Part shown: in pieces, positions 33,182 to 37,559 of the stretch
How positions within the stretch are numbered: position 1 is the stretch's first letter
How the letters are laid out: every line of letters begins with the position of its first letter
DNA from: Pseudomonas lundensis
GTDB taxonomy: Bacteria > Pseudomonadota > Gammaproteobacteria > Pseudomonadales > Pseudomonadaceae
Length of the DNA: 37,559 nt
Reading direction: 5' to 3'
Assembly (NCBI RefSeq): GCF_002269125.1
Contig: NZ_NQKI01000042.1
Location: 1 to 37,559, forward strand
Made by a program: the position numbers and the translations under genes
The notes under the pieces: model-generated
The model's database searches: none
The model's input: the letters and a program-made list of their open reading frames with translations, nothing else
Told to the model about the DNA's origin: nothing

Positions 33182-33682
33182 ATGGAAATGCTGAAGTTTG
33201 GTAAATTTGCTGCGCTGGCACTGGCCATGGCTGTAGCTGTAGGTTGCTCGTCTAAAGGCGGCGACAATGCCGGTGAAGGCGCTGCTGTTGATCCAAACGC
33301 TGGTTATGGCGCAAACACAGGCGCTGTTGATGGCTCCCTGAGCGAAGAAGCTGCTCTGCGTGCTATCACTGTTTTCTACTTCGAATACGACAGTTCGGAC
33401 CTGAAACCAGAAGCTATGCGCGCTCTTGACGTTCACGCAAAAGACCTGAAAGCTAACGGCGCTCGCGTTGTTCTGGAAGGTAACACTGACGCCCGTGGTA
33501 CTCGTGAGTACAACATGGCACTGGGCGAGCGTCGTGCGAAAGCCGTTCAACGCTACCTGGTTCTGCAAGGTGTTTCTCCAGCACAGCTGGAGCTGGTGTC
33601 CTACGGTAAAGAGCGTCCGATCGCTACTGGCAACGACGAGCAGTCGTGGGCTCAGAACCGTCGCGTCGAACTGCGTAAGTAA
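33182..33682 (+). CDS. pal: Peptidoglycan-associated lipoprotein Pal (OprL)
   Basis: Pal links outer membrane and peptidoglycan. The 166-aa precursor has a lipoprotein signal ending Val-Ala-Val-Gly-Cys22, followed by a Gly/Asp linker and an OmpA-type domain, with the Asn-Thr-Asp-Ala-Arg-Gly-Thr-Arg-Glu-Tyr-Asn block that binds diaminopimelate. AGGAG lies 8 nt before the ATG at 33182; an in-frame GTG-type extension from 33158 is ruled out by the signal peptide. Confidence 0.97.
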   Translation: MEMLKFGKFAALALAMAVAVGCSSKGGDNAGEGAAVDPNAGYGANTGAVDGSLSEEAALRAITVFYFEYDSSDLKPEAMRALDVHAKDLKANGARVVLEGNTDARGTREYNMALGERRAKAVQRYLVLQGVSPAQLELVSYGKERPIATGNDEQSWAQNRRVELRK

Positions 33683-33688
33683 TTCGTC

Positions 33689-34510
33689 ATGCGAACGTGC
33701 CGCCGTGCTGTAACTATTCTGACTCTCAGCCTCATGCCGCTTGCGGCCTGGGCTGCGGTTCCTGTGGTCGATGACAACTCTGGCTATAACAATAGCGGGG
33801 GGAGTTATCCGTCAACGGGTTACGGTGCGAGCGGCGCCTATGCCGGGGGAGGGGTTTCGGCCCCTGTCTCGGCACAGGGCGAGCTGTTCAACCAGTTGCA
33901 ACAAATGCAGGAACAGATTGCACGCCAACAGGGTGTAATCGAAGTTCTGCAGAATGATATTTCGCGCATGAAGCAAGAAAGCCTGGAGCGATACCAGGAA
34001 CTTGATCGGCGTATTGGTGCTGGCATTGCTCCTGCTGCCGCGCCTGATAATTCTTCATCTGGTGGTGCCAGTACGACCGCCAGTAATACGGCTGCACCTG
34101 CTCCTCAGGCTGCTGCCAGTTCTGAGCCGGGTGATCCGGCGAAAGAAAAGCTCTATTACGATGCTGCTTTTGACTTGATCAAGGCTAAAGACTTCGACAA
34201 GGCCAGCCAGGCGTTCAGTGCCTTTTTGCGTAAATACCCTAACAGTCAGTATGCCGGTAACGCTCAATATTGGCTGGGTGAGGTGAATCTGGCTAAAGGT
34301 GATTTGCAGGCTGCAGGCCAGGCGTTCGCCAAAGTCAGTCAGCTTTATCCCAAGCATGGGAAAGTGCCTGACTCGTTGTACAAGTTGGCTGATGTTGAGC
34401 GCCGTTTGGGGCATGCCGATAAGGTTAAAGGCATCCTCCAGCAAGTGGTGTCCCAATACCCGGGCACCTCTGCAGCGCAATTGGCCCAGCGCGATTTGCA
34501 GCGCATGTAA
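33689..34510 (+). CDS. cpoB: Cell division coordinator CpoB (YbgF)
   Basis: CpoB coordinates peptidoglycan synthesis with Tol-driven constriction. The 273-aa precursor has a signal peptide (1-22), a Gly/Ser-rich stretch, a trimerising coiled coil (about 63-108), an Ala/Ser/Pro-rich linker (about 112-146), and a TPR domain (150-273) with Tyr-Trp-Leu-Gly-Glu. It starts 6 nt after the pal stop and ends at a terminator, closing the tol-pal operon. Confidence 0.95.
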   Translation: MRTCRRAVTILTLSLMPLAAWAAVPVVDDNSGYNNSGGSYPSTGYGASGAYAGGGVSAPVSAQGELFNQLQQMQEQIARQQGVIEVLQNDISRMKQESLERYQELDRRIGAGIAPAAAPDNSSSGGASTTASNTAAPAPQAAASSEPGDPAKEKLYYDAAFDLIKAKDFDKASQAFSAFLRKYPNSQYAGNAQYWLGEVNLAKGDLQAAGQAFAKVSQLYPKHGKVPDSLYKLADVERRLGHADKVKGILQQVVSQYPGTSAAQLAQRDLQRM

Positions 34511-34532
34511 GCTATCGAGTGTTTTCATCGAG

Positions 34533-34558
34533 AAACCCGCGCCTGTCGCGGGTTTTTT
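34533..34558 (+). terminator. Terminator after cpoB
   Basis: A 9-bp stem (AAACCCGCG and CGCGGGTTT) with a 5-nt loop, running into six T. Confidence 0.93.
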
Positions 34559-34673
34559 CGTTAGAATCCACGCCCTTTTATGAAATACGCTCTTCTGAGT
34601 ACTGCGTTGGCAGATTCCTTGGAGTGCCTGACGGAGGCGGACAGCCTGTTTAGCTGTTACGCCCGTGGCGGAT

Positions 34674-35321
34674 ATGCAAGACACATTGAGAATTACCGAA
34701 GTTTTTTACTCGTTGCAGGGTGAAACGCGAACGGCTGGCTTGCCTACCGTTTTTGTTCGCCTAACCGGTTGCCCTTTACGCTGTGGTTATTGCGACAGCG
34801 CTTACGCATTCAGTGGCGGCACTGTAAGGCCTCTGAAGGACATACTTGAGCAGGTGGCGAGTTATCGTCCGCGCTATGTATGTGTTACAGGGGGGGAGCC
34901 GCTAGCCCAGCCCAATGTAATTCCTTTGATGACGCAGCTTTGCGATGCCGGATATGAAGTCTCCATCGAGACCAGTGGTGCGCTGGATATTTCGGCAGTG
35001 GATCCCCGCGTCAGTCGTGTGCTTGATCTGAAGACTCCTGGCTCTAAAGAGTCCCATCGTAATCTCTACGAAAATATCGCGTTGTTGACATGCAATGATC
35101 AGGTCAAGTTTGTGATCTGTTCGCGTGATGACTACGACTGGGCGGTTTCGAAGTTGATCGAGTATGGGTTAGAGCGGCGAGCCGGAGAGGTGCTGTTCTC
35201 GCCAAGCCATCATGATTTGTCGGCCCGTGAACTGGCCGACTGGATCGTTGCCGACAACTTGCCGGTGCGTTTGCAAATGCAGTTGCACAAATACTTATGG
35301 AACGATGAGCCGGGGCGCTGA
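34674..35321 (+). CDS. queE: 7-carboxy-7-deazaguanine synthase
   Basis: QueE is a radical SAM enzyme that makes 7-carboxy-7-deazaguanine in queuosine and preQ1 synthesis. The 215-aa protein has the cluster motif Cys33-x3-Cys37-x2-Cys40, preceded by Ser-Leu-Gln-Gly-Glu-Thr. The start at 34674 gives the usual N terminus, Met-Gln-Asp-Thr-Leu-Arg-Ile-Thr-Glu; a GTG at 34665 would add three residues. It is followed directly by queC, the next step. Confidence 0.95.
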   Translation: MQDTLRITEVFYSLQGETRTAGLPTVFVRLTGCPLRCGYCDSAYAFSGGTVRPLKDILEQVASYRPRYVCVTGGEPLAQPNVIPLMTQLCDAGYEVSIETSGALDISAVDPRVSRVLDLKTPGSKESHRNLYENIALLTCNDQVKFVICSRDDYDWAVSKLIEYGLERRAGEVLFSPSHHDLSARELADWIVADNLPVRLQMQLHKYLWNDEPGR

Positions 35322-35322
35322 A

Positions 35323-36015
35323 ATGACAGAACAATCGGTTGTACAAGAGAAAAGAGCAGTCATTCTATTGTCGGGCGGTCTGGATTCGGCGACTGTTGTC
35401 GCCATGGCCCGCGCCGAAGGTTACAGCTGCTACACCATGAGCTTTGATTACGGTCAGCGCCATCGTGCGGAGCTTGATGCCGCTGCGCGTGTTGCCCGTG
35501 ATCTGGGCGTCATTGACCACAAGGTCATTGGGCTGAACCTGGACGGTATCGGAGGCTCAGCGCTAACTGACAGCTCGATTGACGTGCCTGAGGCCCCGAG
35601 TGAAGGTATTCCGGTCACCTATGTCCCCGCGCGTAATACGGTGTTCCTGTCGTTGGCATTGGGTTGGGCCGAGGTGCTGGAGGCGCAAGATATTTTCATC
35701 GGTGTGAACGCTGTGGACTATTCAGGCTATCCGGACTGTCGTCCAGAGTTTGTAGAGGCTTTCGAAGTCATGGCAAATCTTGCTACCAAAGCGGGTGTCG
35801 AGGGTAAGCCGTTCAGTATCAAGGCTCCTCTGCAAAGCCTGAGCAAAGCGCAGATTGTCCAGGCGGGTGCAAAGTTGGGTGTCGACTATTCGCTGACTGT
35901 TTCGTGCTATCAGGCCGACGACCAAGGTCGTGCATGCGGCAAATGCGATAGCTGCCGTTTGCGTGCAGATGGCTTCGCAGCTGCCGGAATCAAAGATCCA
36001 ACCCGTTATTTTTGA
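35323..36015 (+). CDS. queC: 7-cyano-7-deazaguanine synthase
   Basis: QueC converts 7-carboxy-7-deazaguanine to preQ0 with ATP and ammonia. The 230-aa protein has the PP-loop Ser-Gly-Gly-Leu-Asp-Ser (17-22) and the zinc site Cys195, Cys205, Cys208 and Cys211. The ATG lies 1 nt after the queE stop, so the genes are coupled. A longer frame that begins inside queE is not used. Confidence 0.97.
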   Translation: MTEQSVVQEKRAVILLSGGLDSATVVAMARAEGYSCYTMSFDYGQRHRAELDAAARVARDLGVIDHKVIGLNLDGIGGSALTDSSIDVPEAPSEGIPVTYVPARNTVFLSLALGWAEVLEAQDIFIGVNAVDYSGYPDCRPEFVEAFEVMANLATKAGVEGKPFSIKAPLQSLSKAQIVQAGAKLGVDYSLTVSCYQADDQGRACGKCDSCRLRADGFAAAGIKDPTRYF

Positions 36016-36044
36016 CTTATTTCATATTTATTTTTAATCGGGTG

Positions 36045-36072
36045 TTGAATTCTCGTTAAAAATCAGTATTAT
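36045..36072 (+). promoter_or_regulatory. Probable tRNA-Lys promoter
   Basis: TTGAAT (36045-36050) and TATTAT (36067-36072) are separated by 16 nt, ending 17 bp upstream of the tRNA. Confidence 0.65.
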
Positions 36073-36089
36073 ACGTCCCACAACGAAGC

Positions 36090-36165
36090 GGGTCGTTAGC
36101 TCAGTTGGTAGAGCAGTTGGCTTTTAACCAATTGGTCGTAGGTTCGAATCCCACACGACCCACCA
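36090..36165 (+). tRNA. tRNA-Lys (anticodon UUU)
   Basis: A 76-nt cloverleaf with CCA encoded: acceptor stem GGGTCGT with ACGACCC, D arm GCTC/GAGC, anticodon stem GTTGG/CCAAT with loop CTTTTAA, T arm GTAGG/CCCAC with loop TTCGAAT. The third pair of the T stem is A-C, a mismatch; all other pairs are canonical or G-T. It reads AAA and AAG. It is followed by a terminator. Confidence 0.96.
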
Positions 36166-36182
36166 TATCGCTACATCAAAAC

Positions 36183-36217
36183 AGCCGGTCAGTACCTCAG
36201 GGTCTACCGGCTTTTTT
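36183..36217 (+). terminator. Terminator after tRNA-Lys
   Basis: AGCCGGT pairs with ACCGGCT around a 16-nt loop and runs into a tract of six T. Confidence 0.82.
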
Positions 36218-36553
36218 GTGTCTGTCATTTGGCGAGCGTGCGGGCTAAAGGCGAAAACGCATATTCCTCCATTCGGGCCAGAAATCATCAATTTTCGACT
36301 ATTGGTTTTTAGGCTTTTCATGATCTCAATGTGGTTCTAGCACATTGGAGGCAATTTCTATAAAAATACGAAGTGCGTGTCAGATTTGGATTTTGCGCTA
36401 TGAAGGAAAGTTGTTCTGAGCGTAGAAGTACTTTTCTTGTGCGTGATTTCGCATGCGTAGCAGCGTGCTAATGGCGTTTCTCTGAGCGAGCGTTTTCCCG
36501 GTTCGTGCCCGTACCGAATCGCCCCGGATTCTCTAGACACCTTGCAAGCTCAT
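36218..36553. other. Spacer between tRNA-Lys and the IS3-type element
   Basis: About 335 bp with no credible gene, integrase remnant or repeat of the tRNA 3' end. It looks like non-coding or decayed accessory DNA. Confidence 0.55.
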
Positions 36554-36613
36554 TGGACTGCCCCCGGCGCAATAGACATCTCCAGCCTATGCTTTGAGCA
36601 TAGGAGGAAGTCT

Positions 36614-36898
36614 ATGAGCACCCAACGATTCACGCCGGAATTCAAGGCAGAAGCCGTGAGGCAAGTTATTGAACGCGGATACTCCGTTGCGGAAACAGCC
36701 GAGCGCCTCGGCGTTTCGACCCACAGCCTCTACAAATGGGTCAAAGCTGTGACGCCTGACAAAACCGAGAAACAGGCCAGCGAGTTGCTCGTAGCCAAAA
36801 GCGAGATTTTGCGGCTGCGAGCCCAAATGCGACGCTTGGAAGAAGAGCGCGACATATTAAAAAAAGCAGCGCGATACTTCGCCAGGGAATCCGAGTGA
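36614..36898 (+). CDS. IS3-family transposase OrfA
   Basis: A 94-aa OrfA: helix-turn-helix at about 20-45 (Ser-Val-Ala-Glu-Thr-Ala-Glu-Arg-Leu-Gly-Val-Ser) and a leucine-zipper-like helix at about 58-85. It has a strong GGAGG ribosome-binding site. Near its end an A7G tract permits -1 frameshifting into orfB. Confidence 0.9.
   Translation: MSTQRFTPEFKAEAVRQVIERGYSVAETAERLGVSTHSLYKWVKAVTPDKTEKQASELLVAKSEILRLRAQMRRLEEERDILKKAARYFARESE
36859..36866 (+). promoter_or_regulatory. Programmed -1 frameshift site
   Basis: Seven A followed by G within orfA, read as TTA AAA AAA GCA. The -1 frame from here is open and joins orfB, as expected for an OrfAB fusion transposase. Confidence 0.6.
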
Positions 36899-37482
36899 AA
36901 TACCGCTTCATTAACGAGCACCGACATCAATACGCGATCACTACGCTGTGTCGGGTTTTGCGAGTTGCTCGTGCCGGGCTCTATCAATGGCTACACAAGC
37001 CTGTTTCTGATCGCGAAAAAGAGAATAGTCGGCTGTTAGGGCTGATCCGCGACTCCTATGCGGCCAGTCGAGGTGTGTATGGCGCACGGAGGATGTTTGC
37101 TGACTTGCGCGAGGCTGGAGAAAGTTGCGGCAAGCACCGTGTCGCGGCATTGATGCGCACCAATAAAATCAAGGCGCTCAGAGGCTATAAAGCCCCGCGC
37201 GCAATCAAAGGCAGATCATCGATCATTGCCCCCAATCGACTCAACCGGGCCTTCACTGTCGATGCCCCGAATAAGGCTTGGGTGACCGATATCACTTACA
37301 TCCGAACGTGGTAGGGATGGCTATATCTGGCTGTCGTACTGGATCTGTACGCTCGCAAGGTGGTCGGCTGGTCAATGAAGCCAACGCGAGGCAAGGAGCT
37401 GGCGCTGGACGCGCTGCTCATGGCGGTATGGCGCCGTAAACCCAAAATCAGAGTCATCGTGCATTCGGATCAGGGGAGCCAA
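36895..37482 (+). pseudogene. IS3-family transposase OrfB, broken
   Basis: The first 139 residues match the OrfB integrase: an N-terminal region, then the first catalytic Asp in Trp-Val-Thr-Asp-Ile-Thr-Tyr-Ile. A TAG at 37312-37314 interrupts the frame in a block normally continuing Trp-(Gln/Glu)-Gly-Trp-Leu-Tyr-Leu; it is one base from CAG. After it the frame continues with the catalytic His-Ser-Asp-Gln-Gly-Ser-Gln and is cut at about 37482. The last catalytic Glu is missing, so the gene cannot make an active enzyme. Confidence 0.88.
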
Positions 37483-37559
37483 GGCGGATTCAACCGGTCG
37501 TCGCAACACTGGATTGTTGTACAGACTTTAGATACTCATTCAGTGCTTCGGCAGGTGTT
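37483..37559 (-). mobile_element. Probable IS30-family element end
   Basis: From about 37483 the sequence no longer matches IS3 OrfB. On the minus strand it carries the C-terminal end of a transposase-like frame, and GGCGGATTCAACCGG is a plausible terminal repeat. The element runs off the right edge. Confidence 0.55.
37490..37559 (-). CDS. C-terminal fragment of an IS30-type transposase
   Basis: The visible end reads Thr-Pro-Ala-Glu-Ala-Leu-Asn-Glu-Tyr-Leu-Lys-Ser-Val, then Gln-Gln-Ser-Ser-Val-Ala-Thr-Thr-Gly, stop. The Thr-Pro-Ala-Glu pattern is typical of the C terminus of IS30-family transposases. Only 23 residues are in the window, so the family call is tentative. Confidence 0.5.
   Translation of the reverse strand, partial: TPAEALNEYLKSVQQSSVATTG

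Larger units (their letters stand above)
36554..37482 (+). mobile_element. IS3-family insertion sequence, interrupted
   Basis: The element probably begins at the TGGACTGCCCCC sequence at 36554, which has the TG start of an IS3-family inverted repeat 60 bp before orfA. It contains orfA, a slippery A7G, and the first part of orfB. The right end is missing: homology stops at about 37482, where a different sequence begins. The matching right repeat would have to lie outside the window. Confidence 0.8.

Overview
The window is chromosomal DNA from a gammaproteobacterium of the genus Pseudomonas. The evidence is MvaT (the Pseudomonas H-NS-type silencer), an OprD-family porin, a PctA/B/C-type chemoreceptor of exactly 629 residues, the tol-pal operon and gene orders that match Pseudomonas as I remember them. 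The species cannot be fixed from the sequence alone; it looks like a fluorescens-type lineage rather than P. aeruginosa. No rRNA, CRISPR array, prophage or biosynthetic cluster was seen.

Layout. (1) 1-6.0 kb: start of a leftward gene off the edge, a PilZ protein, sbcB, mvaT, purU, an unnamed 57-aa gene and a chemoreceptor. (2) 6.0-18.8 kb: a HerA/YjgR-type ATPase, a DUF721/DciA-like protein, secA, argJ, a MutT-ThiE fusion, a PduO-type cobalamin adenosyltransferase, an orphan histidine kinase, a PanE-type reductase, yajQ and mscS. (3) 18.9-23.8 kb: oprD-type porin, HIT protein, slyX, a membrane/cold-shock-domain fusion, a poorly coding AT-rich gap, a ribbon-helix-helix protein and an FmdB-type zinc ribbon protein. 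(4) 23.9-36.0 kb: aspS, yebC, ruvCAB, ybgC-tolQRAB-pal-cpoB, queE and queC. (5) 36.05 kb to the end: tRNA-Lys(UUU), then accessory DNA with a decayed IS3-family element interrupted by what looks like the end of an IS30-family element.

How the genes work together. RuvABC process Holliday junctions. YbgC, TolQRAB, Pal and CpoB form the envelope-constriction machine, with tightly overlapping genes. QueE and QueC are consecutive steps to 7-cyano-7-deazaguanine (queuosine precursor). SecA drives export of envelope proteins, including the porin, TolB, Pal and CpoB. The remaining genes are mostly independent housekeeping units separated by clear intrinsic terminators.

I found no convincing undescribed multi-gene system; most of the window is conserved core genome. 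The points most worth a second look are the palindrome in front of the ribbon-helix-helix gene, the large hairpin between yebC and ruvC, the membrane/cold-shock fusion, the Tyr-to-Phe change in the chemoreceptor pocket, the unnamed 57-aa gene, and the nested, broken insertion sequences beside a tRNA-Lys gene of the type used as an island attachment site.
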